DNA of 64,000 bases from Casuarius casuarius. Its lineage: Eukaryota; Chordata; Aves; Casuariiformes; Casuariidae. A program made the position numbers and the translations under genes. How positions within the stretch are numbered: the stretch's first letter is position 1; every line of letters begins with the position of its first letter. The notes beneath the pieces are model-generated. The model made no database searches, was not told where the DNA came from, and saw only the letters and a list, made by a program, of their open reading frames with translations. This document shows, piece by piece, positions 36,136-48,125 of the stretch. The stretch is from NCBI GenBank assembly GCA_003342895.1, contig PTFA01000195.1, positions 248,001 to 312,000 of the forward strand. The letters are read 5' to 3'.

Positions 36136-37299
36136 ACCAAGTCCTCCTAGAAAAAGTACTTAAACTCTCATCTACACAGTGAAAAGTAGAAGTATTTTCA
36201 GATAATGATTCAACTATCAGCATTAGTTAGGAATAAATATTAGGCCAACTGAGTTATTCTCTGGCATCCCCTCCCTCACTTCCTCCTAGAAAATAAATAA
36301 AAGGAGTTGGAGACATACTACAGGATACATATGTAACAAATTTTACTTAAAATTGATGAATTGAGTCACAGGATCAGAACACTAAAACAAATGGTTAAAT
36401 TGTAGGAGGAGAGTAAATTTGAAAGAGGTGAATGAGTTGATGTTTTTACATCAAAGATACCATTTTCTATCACAGAAACACAAATGATGCAGAATCAATT
36501 ACTTAACTCTCTTACTCTCTAACTAGTAAACTCTCTAACCAGTAAAAGAAAAGATGGGGAATAGCTAGAAACCTTTTACACACACAGAACATTTCACTAG
36601 TAAAGAAGACAAAGGCCCAGGCTCATCCCATTATTTTGGAAAAAGGGTAAATTAGAAGCTGAGTTGCTACAGATGTCCTGTGAAATTCAGGGTTAATGAC
36701 AGACTTCCAAAAAGTGACTATAACTTTAGTACGCTGCACAACCCTCTGAAAATGCTGTCTCTTCCCAACAGTGTTAAGGGAAGCTTAAAATTTTTGTGCT
36801 TGCTGTAGACCTCTTGCTTAAATGCCTGAAGTAGGTTGTGATTAGGAACCCAAACCAAAGCTTTTTTTAAAATATAGGAAGAAAAGGTTTTAGTTTCACA
36901 TTAAACATGGAAAATTTAATATAGGACCTTAACATAATAGATTATAAAGAGTATACTGATGACCTGAATATTAGGAATCTCCTAAGTACTACAGCTCATG
37001 ATCTTTTTACATTTAATTTTTGTAGTATTTTTCTTGGTAACTTTAAAACTACTTAGAAATCAAACAAATATAAGCATTTTTAAAGTAATTACTGAGAAAC
37101 TTTCAAATCTGAAACACTAATAAAAAGCTTGAAATCATTTAAATGCATTCTACATCCTCCATCAAAAATCAGATTCTAAAGTACAGAAATTGAAAAAACA
37201 GAGAGTTGTGAAGTCATCCAATTTAAGTTGAGATATGAAAGCTTGACTTTTATTTTGACTTTGAATATCAAAATACTGGAAATAGAGAACTATGTTGCA
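36136..37299. other. Unassigned AT-rich non-coding DNA
   Basis: Contains the 16-bp tandem duplication at 36514-36545 and nothing else recognisable. No open frame above about 60 codons. Confidence 0.5.
36514..36545. repeat. Tandem duplication, 16-bp unit, two copies
   Basis: ACTCTCTAACTAGTAA at 36514-36529 is followed directly by the same unit with one change (T to C) at 36530-36545. Confidence 0.95.
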
Positions 37300-37960
37300 A
37301 ACAATTACAGATTACAAGTTAAACAGTGAAGATGGCAAATAATGGAAGTCAATGGAAACAACAAATCCCGTTGACTAATGAAGATTACGAAAGAAGAAGG
37401 TATTTTAAAACATACTATGAAGTAAAAAGAACGTCTGCTAGCTGCAGATGGTAAAAACATAAATAGGGACACAGAAAAAGCAGAAATACACAGTAGATAT
37501 TTGTCTGCTGTATTTGGAATGAAGTAGGTGGATGCATCTATCCCATATGATATTGTGGGTAAAATACAAAGTTTACCATCTGTAACAAAGGCAGATGAGA
37601 GGCAGCATCTAAGGGCTGAGAAGCTAGCTTTGCAGGGTGAGGCATAAGCAGATCAATTTAGCCATCTACTCAAAAAGAGGACACAGAGGGATTTCATCTC
37701 CATTTGCAGTGGCTTACATAAGGAAAGCTCTTTGATATCTGGGGGTCTTTCACTCTTACCAATCAGAGCATAAGAAAAGTCAACTAGATGCAGATGTTAA
37801 TAAGATTCAGCCCTGGAATAGGATGCAATTTCTCAGAAGGGAGAGTAATTAAACAGAGGATGGCATGAAATGGGATGATTACTCTTTAAAAGTCATGGAT
37901 TTTAATTTTAATATAGACAATTTAATTGAAGTTTCCAGGAGAAATGCCCTGAACTTCATG
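37300..37960 (+). mobile_element. Heavily degraded CR1 fragment
   Basis: Words at 37465-37545 ('gacacagaaaaagcagaaat', 'cacagtagatatttgtctgc', 'tgtatttggaatgaag') follow a CR1 ORF2 segment just before the reverse transcriptase ('gacacagaaaaagcagaagt', 'gttcagtaaatatttctgt', 'ctgtatttgggaaaa'). At 37840-37860 'agggagagtaattaaacaga' resembles the CR1 3' part, so the reverse-transcriptase core seems to have been deleted. No open frame survives. A comparable segment of the longer copy is at 55250-55310. Confidence 0.5.
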
Positions 37961-39654
37961 CTCTGGAGTAAGGGATAGGTCTGAGTCTGGGCTGTTCTGG
38001 TAGCTCCTTCCTAGTTTGGGATCTGTAATCTCTAAATCTTGGAGGCTTGATTGCCATCCTCCGTGAAAACTACATGTTAAAGCTATGAGTTTAGTCTAAT
38101 CTCTTGCATTTGCCTTTCAGCCAAATGCCTGCAGGTGTCAGGTAATACTCCCTTTCCCTGTCTCACGGATGCAGAAATGGCTAAAAGTATTCTGAGTTTA
38201 CTCCATCTTCCCTTCGAAGCGCCAATGGAGCACTGGCTAGAGAGAAACAGTGTTCTGAGATATCTCCCCTCTCAAGCTGTGGTCACTCTACCTTTCTTCC
38301 ACATTCAGTCTCAAACTGATTCCCAGCTCTGCAGTAAGGAAGGATTTTTCCCAGTTTCAACAAACCCTGAATGAGTTCCAGGATTTAGGATGGAGAGTGA
38401 TTCAGAATGGAGGGTGACTGACCCTGATGGGAATATTTGGATCTACCACCTTGCTTGCCACTGGTAAGGCTTCAGCCTTTGCTGGGACCTTGGTCTTTCA
38501 CATCACCTCTCGGGGCACATCTAAGTTAGTTTCTTGAGGACTGAAGTCCAATGGGGAAGAAGAATAAGAACCTTCTTCCCCTTTGGACGTTGGGAACCTT
38601 TAATCAGTGATCCAATGCTCCCTTCTGGTAAAATTCAGGACACAGATGGCATTTCTAGTATAATTCTTCAGGATGCTAAATAGAAAACAACACAGTAGGT
38701 TCTGGAGCAGTAGTGTATATGTAGTAATGCCTTTCAGGGGACAGCAGAGAAGGGCTTAGGGTTGATTCTAGATATCCTTCACATGCAGACAAGTTACACA
38801 ATCATACGTCATTTTCAAGTGACTCTCTAATACATACACAGTCCCCTAAGGATACTGCTGAATGTATTTGATAGGAATAAGCATTCACTGACAATGTTAC
38901 TGTTAAGAGAATTGCTGCAATATTAGAATAAAAAGATCTATTATTTGATTAAAAACAACAACAAAAAAGAAACAAAATTCCAAAACACTTATCAAAGTCA
39001 CCATGCTGGTTGGATTCTTTCAAATCCCTTAAGGGTTTGGATGTATTAGTGTGGTGGTAGTGTTGTTTTCTGGGCCTGCATTAATTTGATCCATTCTTTT
39101 AGAACATGTGTATAACACTACAAAAAAGTATTATTGGTTTATAAATTACACTTGTTGTTTCAGGGCGATAAACAGAATGATGAATGCAGTCTTTGTTCAA
39201 TCACCTTTTTATTCATGAAAGGCAAAACCATGGATTCTAAAAACATTTATCTACATCAGGAGTAAGCCATAAACCTTTCAAAAATGCTCCCAGTAATCCA
39301 GGAAGGAGCTGCTGATTACTGTCATAACAAAGAGGATTCAATAATGCTAATGACTTTTCTTATGATAATCAATAACCTAGTGGAAGCTTCTTGAATCTTA
39401 ACGAATCTCCCAGATGTAGTCTCCACTTGCAAAAATAGAAATGATTAGTGTGCATTCTTGAGAATACCTGATTCCACCAAGGAAATCATGGAAAAATAGA
39501 CATGCTTCCATACATGAAAGCTTCAAGCTAGTGGCAGATGAACCTGATAAAACAATTTCTAAATTTAGAAGCTGAGAAATCAACCCGGCGTTTACCTAAG
39601 CACTTGTTTCTTACTGTCTTCTGGATTTTGAGGGAAGGATTCAGAAATCAATCA
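37961..39654. other. Unassigned non-coding DNA
   Basis: No gene or named repeat. The open frames 38135-38374 (+) and 39398-39583 (-) have no recognisable domains. Confidence 0.5.
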
Positions 39655-39835
39655 CATCAAAAAAGTATAGACTTAGGTACCTGACAGTTAGACCCTAAAC
39701 TGGGCATGGGAATATCTGGCCTTAGTTTCCAGTTTTGCTGTGAGTTATCAACATGACTTGGGATTCAACGTTTTCTAAACTTTGAGTATTTTCCTTTCTG
39801 GCTAAATGGACAGGATGAGATACATTTTGAGTAAC
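39655..39835 (+). repeat. TAGGTGCCTAA word followed by a MIR-like relic
   Basis: 'cttaggtacctgacagttag' at the left resembles the palindromic repeat family. It is followed by 'tggccttagtttccagtttt', 'gctgtgagttatcaacatga' and 'cttgggattcaacgttttct', which follow the MIR order ('ggttcta.tcccagctct', 'gctactgacttgctgtgtga', 'ccttgggcaagtcacttaac'), and by 'ggctaaatgga' at the tail. Confidence 0.45.
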
Positions 39836-39984
39836 TTCAGCTTTCTGAAAGTTTGTAGTCACCCAGGCAATTCAGGTCAAGGTGGAGAGAGGTATGTCTT
39901 CCAGGAGCCATTTGTCCTACCTATCTTGGGCAAACATTTTAGAAAGTAGCAAGTCATCTTCTTGTGGGTCCAAGACGGAACCTA

Positions 39985-40040
39985 ATGACTAGTTAGACTA
40001 TAGATACCTAACTTCTAGATGGTGAAAGTTAGGCAATAGT
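39985..40040. repeat. TAGGTGCCTAA-type relic
   Basis: 'gatacctaacttctagatgg' is followed by 'gaaagttaggcaatag', so a TACCTAACTT word and its opposite AAGTTAGGCA lie about 20 bases apart. Same word family as at 36070 and 48005. Confidence 0.4.
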
Positions 40041-41424
40041 AATCCTGTTCACGGGAAGTATGTAACCAGGGTGTGTCAGGGGATGTATAATAGCCTCAAC
40101 AGCATTCTGGTAAAAAATTGCTTGGTAAGACACCCAACCTTTAATTCCAATGAGATACTGCAAGGGTTTAAAGCCATCTATATTAATATCCAAGCAATGA
40201 GTCGGGGTTAGATTTTGGAAGACAGACAAACTGAAGTAAGCTATTTCAATCCAGTAATGGTAAAATATTTCATTTCAGTCCAAAATATCAAAATAAAACT
40301 GATTTTTGAATGCAAATTATCTTAACTTTCTGATTCATCTATTTAAACATAGATAAAAATCAACCACTCTGGGGTAAAACACACATTGAAATTTCCGTTC
40401 TTTATAGAAAGCTTTGCTTTCTCCCTGTTATACAAACTAATATCATCTCTAAACATGATGTGTATCCTCATATTTAGCTTCTGTTTCCTACGTGGTGATT
40501 TCATTCCAGGATTTTTCATTATATCTCTTTTTTATTATCATAAATCTGAACTGCAAAATTGTCATGAAAATACACAAAATCTACAAAAAACTTCTCTTGG
40601 TCATATTTGTAGGGATAATAAATATCCCTAGTCAGCCTAATCCATGTTACCATCATAAATGTTATCACCATCACTCTGAATTTAATCACAGTCCAAGGGG
40701 AAGAAGAAATTTTTCAATTTTGGTTCCACCCTTCAAATATTTCCAGATTATTATGGTCCCCCTCTGCTTGTCATCAATTCAAATGGTATCATTTAGCTCT
40801 GCTTAATCTGCCTAAGTACAAGCAAATACGTCCCCAGTCTGCAAAGCATGTGTAAAAGCTAGCGTCCAGAAGCCTGATCCTGGTTGGGGATTTGTGTGTT
40901 CTGACATGAAAATTTTGATTAATGTACCTGACTCACTGGCTGTCAGATGGACCCACAGAAGTTGAGGACTCTATCTGATGACTATTCCTTCTAAAGGGAT
41001 AAAACATTAGTATGAAAGACATTAAATTTAGGATATAACCCTGGCTTGTTTATTTCCCCACAGAGTCACATTTTGACTGATTAACTAGCTGGTTGTTCTA
41101 TTTTGCGTTGTTTTTCTAAGAAAAGAGGTGTCATACTGACGGTGTCTTCGACCTCTATGCCCCAGGCCTATCTTTGCAAACTTTGTACTTGTTCTTGAAC
41201 AGTTGAGGAGAGTAACCTCTTTAGTTCTTGTTTTTACTTTTTTTCCAACTAACTACTTGCCTACTAGCCAAATGAACCGTCAAAGATCCTTACATTGTTC
41301 CTATCACATCTGAAAATCTGTGTTTATCTTGTAACATCCATATAGGTAGAGAATTGTTACTAATGCTGTACTATACATGGGGAATAGAAAGAACCGAAGT
41401 ACCTTGTCCATCTCCACTCAGTAA
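40041..41424. other. Unassigned non-coding DNA, possible antisense LINE scrap at 40690-40810
   Basis: 'cccttcaaatatttccagat' and 'tattatggtccccctctgct' near 40728-40768 resemble the antisense 3' part of CR1 copies ('ctttcaagtatttgtagact', 'gttatcatgtcccccttcag'), but the match is too short to claim firmly. Otherwise nothing is recognised; the open frames at 40386-40631 and 40492-40806 are AT-rich chance frames. Confidence 0.35.
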
Positions 41425-41570
41425 CGGATACTAAATGAAAAAAAACAAAAACAAAAAACACACACACATCAACCCACCTCCCCTCAAAAAAACAAACCAG
41501 GTCTGGGACACCCCCCGCAACGCTATCTACCAAAAAACAATCTTCTCTCCCCCCACAAAAAATACCGGGC
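41425..41570. repeat. A/C-rich low-complexity stretch
   Basis: Runs of A with interspersed C ('aaaaaaaacaaaaacaaaaa', 'cacacacacatc', 'cctcaaaaaaacaaacc', 'caccccccgc'). The minus-strand open frame 41360-41626, rich in Val and Phe, is the translation of this stretch. Confidence 0.7.
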
Positions 41571-42337
41571 TTCAAGGTTAGCAAAGATTTTGGTTGTTTA
41601 CTTAATTTGAACTTGTATCTGACCACAGTTCCTCTCCCTTAAAAAAAAAAAGGCCTAATAATCTCAAAAGTGCCAAGACCCTAGAAGCAGTCAATGAAAC
41701 CAACATTCTTGTTAGTTTTTGTGATACCAGTAACAGTGAAATTGGCCTGAATATTAATTTTGCAAAGTAACCACAGGGGCAAATTGGAGTCCCCATCCCT
41801 AAGGTAGGCTTTCCAGAAACACAGCCAGGATTCCCTCCCAATCCTGCCTTGGATTCGGTAGACATGTACAGAACACGAGATGTTCTGGAAAAATAAAAAG
41901 GCTAAATAAAATAACTTTGTTCAACCAATTTTTGTTCCATCCTTGAATAGGAGTACAGAGGGTATGAAGCTGATTAGTCTTGAGTTACAGGCTAAAATCC
42001 TAACCACTATTAGCAGAATTAATGAAATGACAGACTCTGATCTAGAGTTAGTGTATGACTGAACTTTCTTAGTTTTCATAATATGATACCTCCCACAATC
42101 CTGTATTTCTGAAAGATCTCCTTGTCTGCAGAGGAGCAGCTGCCATACTTTTCATCTCTGTAGGCAGTACTGATCAGCTGGAGGTCAGGCCTTCTTCCTT
42201 GTCATTCCTCACTACATTGCCCATGAGACTTCAGTGAAGAAAGAGTGGCCTTGTGCTATGCCATTAAACCAATTCTGACTGAGATGCCAAGCATACCTCC
42301 TCCTCCTGTTTTTTTCTAGGCAGGCCAGGATAGCTCT
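41571..42337. other. Unassigned non-coding DNA
   Basis: Nothing recognised apart from an 11-base A run at about 41641-41651 and a 7-bp inverted repeat CAGAACA-cgaga-TGTTCTG at 41869-41887. The latter has steroid-receptor half-sites, but spaced by five bases instead of the canonical three. Confidence 0.5.
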
Positions 42338-42401
42338 ATGCTAAGTAACTTACTGGTCTCTTTGCTTGCATGCTAAGTAACTTACTGATCTCTTTGCTTG
42401 C
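42338..42401. repeat. Tandem duplication, 32-bp unit, two copies
   Basis: Copies at 42338-42369 and 42370-42401 are adjacent and differ at one base (G against A). The near-identity suggests a recent duplication. A possible partner word 'taagttattt' follows at about 42412. Confidence 0.97.
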
Positions 42402-43045
42402 TCTTTAGAAGTAAGTTATTTAGAGCATGAAACAGAATGCTAAACTGGTTAGTGATTGCATCCTGGCCATCACATATCTAATAATGCTGACTCAATGTAG
42501 CTCTTGCACAATATATTTTCTGTGCCCTTATAGGTGAGAGTATAATAATAAATTGAATGGTTTTATGAATAAAGCTGTCTTTGAAATTAGCTATTACATC
42601 CACTTGAATATACCAAAGCAAATTTATGATGATTAATTGTATTACAATGAACACCAAAGCACGTAATAATGATTTGCTACTTATTATAAAGCTTTGCCAA
42701 TATTTTGTACACCCAAGCGACATGATATGCAAGAAATCCAATGAAACCCTCTTAAACAAACAAAGGGGAAATGGATGAAAGGATCGGTCTTGCAATGCTA
42801 AACACTTCTAAGGACAAACAGAGGCCACAGAAACTATTCTTTCCATGTCAAAACTTTGCCAGGTTAGCTCCTATTAAACTCGAGCAAAGGTAAACATGGG
42901 AGCCGATAACTTTCACTCAACATTCAAGCTGTCTTTCAGACAGAACCTGGTCAAATTACTGCCTTACTCCACTTTTTTACTCGGTATTATTGTTTTTATT
43001 TTTGCTATCATTAGAGCTATTACCTTTATAATCTACCCAGATAAT
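42402..43045. other. Unassigned non-coding DNA
   Basis: Nothing recognised. The minus-strand open frame at 42478-42795 (105 codons) and the plus-strand frame 42896-43123 have no recognisable domain; the latter ends in a run of tyrosines read from the trinucleotide repeat. Confidence 0.5.
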
Positions 43046-43074
43046 GATGATGATGATTATTATTATTATTATTA
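43046..43074. repeat. Compound (GAT)n(TAT)n trinucleotide repeat
   Basis: About four GAT units followed by six TAT units. Confidence 0.9.
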
Positions 43075-43933
43075 CATATTTATTTGGTTCACATGGGATT
43101 TCTTCTACTTGAACTTCCCTTAAAATTGTTTACTCAAAAATTTATTAAGGCATGGGAGACCAATACAGTAGCTACTTCAACAGCTTCACTAAGCTTCAGT
43201 CAATTACTCTGGTATTCCACTCAGTAACTTCTACTTAAGTAAAAATTTCACCGAAAAGTAGGCTGTCCTGGGTCAAGACTCCAAGAACTGAAGACTTCAC
43301 CACATCTCATGACAGTCTTTTGTATTTGTTAATCACCATTACTACTAAAAATCAGATCTTCTCTTTCGGATTTGACAGTTACGAAGCCTTTGAGATAGAG
43401 TGGGCTTGTCTTCCTGCCCTTATAAAATGAAGATGTGAAAGGAAGCATAGTTCAGCAAAATTTCCAGCCCAGTCTGGAAATACCGTGAACCTACACAACT
43501 TCCAAGATTTATTCACAGTCATAACAGATCATTACAAAGGATCCATTTCTATTCTTTAGGTAAAGTGTACTGTTATACTTCAGAGAGTAAGATGGGCTGG
43601 GAAATCATTATGGTGTAAAAGGAACACATCAACTGCTATAACCTTTCTGGTTGGCTAGCTGTCATAGCTACACAGTTTTTATCACCTCAGATGTTTAGAC
43701 GGGATGTGAATCCCTCAAGGGGATGAAACCTCTACATTCCTCCCATAGTTCTCCTGGTAGATAGTCTAGACTTGCACTATTGATTTGACTGTGCATTCTG
43801 TGTTACAGTAAATAAAATGTCTGCTTATTACTGTACAAGAAACGTTCAGAGACACTGTCTTTAATTAAGGGAATAACTAGAGTTGATTATATACATATTG
43901 TTTGTATTTAATCATAACACATTGACTGAATAG
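43075..43933. other. Unassigned non-coding DNA
   Basis: No gene or repeat recognised. Confidence 0.5.
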
Positions 43934-44030
43934 TGGAGAGAGAGAGTGAAAGAAAAAGAGAGAGAGAGAGAAAGAAAGAGAGAAAGAAAGAAAATGAATG
44001 AAAGAGAAAGATAGAAAGAAAGATTGTTCC
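43934..44030. repeat. GA/GAAA-rich purine tract
   Basis: Imperfect (GA)n mixed with (GAAA)n for about 95 bases, almost pure purine on the plus strand. The minus-strand open frame 43912-44172 (Ser, Leu and Phe runs) is its translation and not a gene. Two further purine tracts follow within 500 bases. Confidence 0.95.
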
Positions 44031-45574
44031 AGACATTTTTTACAGTTGATGGGACCAAACGTGTCAAGGGAACAAAAACAAAGGTCAAACCATAGTAAAC
44101 AAGCAAATTGATTACAACTGAAGAGAAAAAATAGGGGAAAAAAAGAAAGGAAACCTCTCTCTCGTTCCCCATGGATCTGAATGAAAAACCTGTCCCATCA
44201 TATCTGCAGACTGTAGGACAGCGGATTTTACAGTATCCTACTTTTTTCAGCCCATGCAGTTGAGATAAAGCCTTTCAAACAGAAAGATAAGTCAGAGGCT
44301 CACAGGCCTGGGAATACTGGCTTTCTGCATCAGTATCTGGCCTTGGTCAAACAAAAATGTATTGCAGTTTAGAGAGAGAGAGTGGACATGATAATGCAGA
44401 GTCACTCTGTGTGTGGGAAGTACAGAACTCCCAGAAAGATTAAAAGCCATATAAAAAGAGAGAGGGAAAGAGAGAAAGGGGGAGAGAGAGAGAGATTACT
44501 TGTAGATGAAATAAAATGAATTGGAGGTTCATAACCTGCCCCTGGAATGTTATTTCTAGGAACTATAAAGGAATCAAGTAGTCATGAAGAGTGTCCAGTC
44601 ATGTCTGAAACAGCCCACCCGAGGAATTACTTAGCCTATCCGTCCCTATTCCATGCCTGTATATTATCATGTCAGTCCCCAGGGATGTCCGATTAGTCCT
44701 TTGTTTGAGCTGTCTCAGAAAAACAGATCTCTAACTCAGCATGTCTCATTTAAAGTAATTTCACTTACAAAGAAAAAAATTTACACCGGGTACCTCTTGC
44801 CGAAATTAAAACATGTCAAAGAGCTCAAGTGCAACAAGTACCTACATTTTTGTACAAATAGTGGACTAGATATTTCTTTGTTTAAAGGAACACAACTCTA
44901 TCAAGTGCCAATATTAAAGTCACTTCAACTAGGAGGGATTTGATTTGTGTCTTCATTTTGACAAGCTTTTTGTATTGCCTTTTAATTCTTTTATGCCCCC
45001 ACATCTAAATGTGAAGCAGGGATCAGTATGAAGCAATACCTAACTTCTTTCCTTTCAAAGTAACTAGCTTTCATTCTGTCTGTTCCTCCTCATGTAGAAA
45101 TCCTCTGGACCATGGCTATTCTAAAACTTTGTAATAACAAAACTGGGCAACTCGGTCTATGCTTTGTTTCTTATCTTTTCACAAATTCTCTGTATCATGT
45201 TAGACATCGTTTCTGCATGCTTCTCTTTCACAAGCTCTATATGATATCATCCTGCTCAAAAACAATGTGCCAACATTAATTCTTTAGTCATAAATTACTC
45301 TGAGAACTTACTGTGAAGTAGTGTTCATGTATATCTAAGATTCAAAATACGTACAGATGCTTATAAACAACCAGGTTACAAGAGATTAATGAACTACTGT
45401 TTGTCAGCTGAGGTGGAATGACCGGATATGCTCCCCAATCACAGCGCAAACGTCAAGTTAAACATGCTTCCTTAAGCTGGCCTAAAGAAAAAGAACAAAG
45501 CAAATAAAACCCACAAACTTTGGTGAGATGAGAGGAAAACATTTTTGGAAATGAAAATGTCGGCACTAATATTT
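44031..45574. other. Unassigned non-coding DNA with two more purine tracts
   Basis: Holds (AG)n at 44371-44382 and a GA-rich tract at 44457-44495. The 96-codon open frame at 44653-44943 has no recognisable domain. Confidence 0.5.
44457..44495. repeat. GA-rich microsatellite
   Basis: Imperfect (AG)n with AAAG and GGGGG interruptions, pure purine on the plus strand. Confidence 0.92.
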
Positions 45575-45690
45575 TGAAGACCTTGATTCAAGGTTTGGCT
45601 CTGCCAAAGTTTTTTTTCATATTCTGGACAAGCTAATGTGTGCTTCAGCTTTCCCCGGTGGGGGCTAAGCTTTTTGTCAGGTAAATCAAT
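45575..45690 (+). repeat. MIR-like SINE relic
   Basis: 'gaccttgattcaaggtttgg', 'ctctgccaaagtttttt', 'ggacaagctaatgtgtgctt' and 'cagctttcccc' keep the order of a MIR-type unit ('ttctattcccagctctgcca', 'gggcaagtcacttaatctct', 'gtgcttcagtttcccc'). Confidence 0.5.
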
Positions 45691-47999
45691 TAATGCATGA
45701 GGAATGTTCAGGTAGTATCATCTACATATAAAAAGAGATAAGTCTTGCTAGCTTTGCTGGGCTGAGAAAAACGCAGGTTTATATCTCTTTTGCCTTTTGA
45801 TTGACTTTGGAGCAGGTCAATCAGCTCTTGTTCAGATAATGAAAATGTTTCTCTATGGATAATTAGAAAGTAGAACACTGCACAAATACAGCAAAATCTC
45901 CAAATTACATTTAATTTGGCTGTTGAAGTTTTTCTTTTATATTTTCATGCATTTCTTTCTCTCACAGTTCTTTGCAAATTTCTGGTAGAGTATCTCACAA
46001 AAGTGTGGCTAAAGGCAATCAGATTCTCCCTCTTCTCCAAATTCCTGCTGGCAAATGATACTTTGAGTTTATTCCATACTGTTGAGTCCCTAACTCTTCC
46101 TTACGTTTTGTAGATACCTTGCCATCTTCAGACTGATGAAAATTCCTAAATATATCTAGTTAATAATAGAATGTTAATAATTTGATTTACTGACATTTTA
46201 CAACCCACTACCTCTGAGTGCTGGAGTCCAACAACATTTTTATCATAGACTCAAGGCAGGTGGTGTCTGTTTCCTGAGTAACAGCTATTATTGGCAAAAG
46301 ACTGTCCTTCCCAGAGTAAGTAATGGCCTCCTTATATCATACCCTCCATACTCTGATGCTATAAAACTCCACATCCACACTGCATCAGCAGAACATATTC
46401 TCTTTCTGTCCTGGGCCTAGATAATAACATTTTAAATTAGAGAACTTTAATTTAATCATTTAACTGTTGAAACCTTTATGCAGCTGACTGCCTGCCACCC
46501 CTCAGATTTAGGAGAGAACTCACATATATAACTTTACTACATGAAAAAACAAAGACAGAGTGAAAAAATGTACCCAACTTAGAAAAAAAAATCATCCATC
46601 CACTTTTAGAAAAGGCACTTATTTTTTCAAGGTAAATATATTCAATATCCTCCATGCCAGGAAATTATTGCAAGTTTTAAGGTAATAACATTATTTATTA
46701 TTTGTCCTCTAACATGGTTTTCATGCCACAATCCTGGAACAGAACCAGAGAACAAGCTATACGCTATAGAAGTTAATGCCGAAAACAACAGTCTCCCTTC
46801 CCATGGAATTACCGTCTATGTGCCAAGAGTTTCCATGTTGACCACAAGCTGTACTACAGCCCTGTCTGTTAGCATCCAGTGCCACTTAAAAGATAAGGCT
46901 GAGAAAACTGCATTTCTCAGCCCAGCACATAACGGCCTGAATGAAAATGAAAAAGCTCAAGTAAGTCACCGGATGGGATTTGGGACAAGATTCAGACATC
47001 TGTGAGACTCAGGCTAGTCAGGTGTTTGAGTTCCCAGTGTAGTCACTGCACACTTAGTCATTAAGGTACAGTTCAGCCACTGTAGATATCCAGTGACATT
47101 TTAGATGCCCTGGGGTATCCTGCTGCTGCTCCAGAAGGCACAGTTCTCCACGAAGCCCTGTATCATATCTTCTAACCCTGAACTGACGTTGCAGATAGTC
47201 AGATGTTGCATCTTGTTAGCTAGTTATGGCATTAGATGCTCACATATGGATGATCCAGTCTACACAGCCAATTGATTGCTCAACAAACTTAACAAACTTG
47301 GCAGGCAGCCAACTGGAGGTATTTACTGTAGGATCATTTGGAGAGGTTTGCAAGCTATATTGCCTCGTTGGGGCTGGATTCAATGGCAGAGTCTCTCATG
47401 GGGTCTCAGATAACCAGTGCACATGTAGACATCTGTAGTACAGAAACCTAAATTTAAGTTTCTGAATATGGAGTAGAACATTACCCAAGAAATATTTCAT
47501 TTAACTACTAAAGTTCAATGAAGCCAGCTAAGTTCAATTAGAAAAATTATGAAATAAGAATTTTGGGGGAAAAATCTTTTCAGAGGGAGTACTTTTAAAT
47601 AGGTTTGTTTATTCTGATATATCCATCTCTGCAGCATAGAAGATACCTATTTCATTGAGTACTTCTTAAAAAAAAGAAAACAATGCTCATCATGCTCATC
47701 AGCTGCTAATGCAGCATCCCTCCACTTCCATAGCAGAAATTAGCCAATGCAGAAAAAGAAATTATTACAGAATTACACAATAAACCATCTGTCCTTAGCC
47801 AACCAGTACAAATTTTTAAGTAAAGACACAGCTATTGCAACTCCAGCTGAAAGGCCAGCCAATCTGAACTCCTTCATGCCAAAAAGAAAGCAAATTCCAA
47901 ATAAGCAGTTTAGAAAGAATAATAGAGTAACAATCACTTTCACTGGAACTCATTTAAATAAGAGCAAGTTATCTGTCTGTAATGGCCTCTGATGGAATC
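45691..47999. other. Unassigned non-coding DNA
   Basis: No gene or named repeat. Short open frames 45916-46113, 46820-47005, 47226-47438 and 47747-47992 have no recognisable content. Confidence 0.5.
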
Positions 48000-48125
48000 T
48001 ACTCTGCCTAAGTTAGGCATCAAATCTGTGCCAAACTTTCAGGTGTTTTTTGTGTCTTTGAATACCTTCAGGAAAAGATTCTGTCTGCTCAAATTGGATA
48101 CCTAACTGCAACCAGGCAGAATATC
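48000..48125. repeat. TAGGTGCCTAA-type relic with a perfect 7-bp palindrome
   Basis: TGCCTAA at 48005-48011 and TTAGGCA at 48013-48019 are exact reverse complements around one base. They are followed by 'gtgccaaactttcaggtgtt' and 'ggatacctaactgcaacc', words of the same dispersed repeat as at 36070-36135. Confidence 0.5.

Noticed and set aside
41869..41887. Steroid-receptor-like inverted repeat CAGAACA-cgaga-TGTTCTG
   Set aside because: The half-sites fit but are five bases apart; glucocorticoid and androgen receptor elements need a three-base spacer.
43912..44172. Minus-strand open frame with Ser-Leu-Phe runs that looks membrane-like
   Set aside because: It is simply the translation of the GA/GAAA purine tract read from the other strand.
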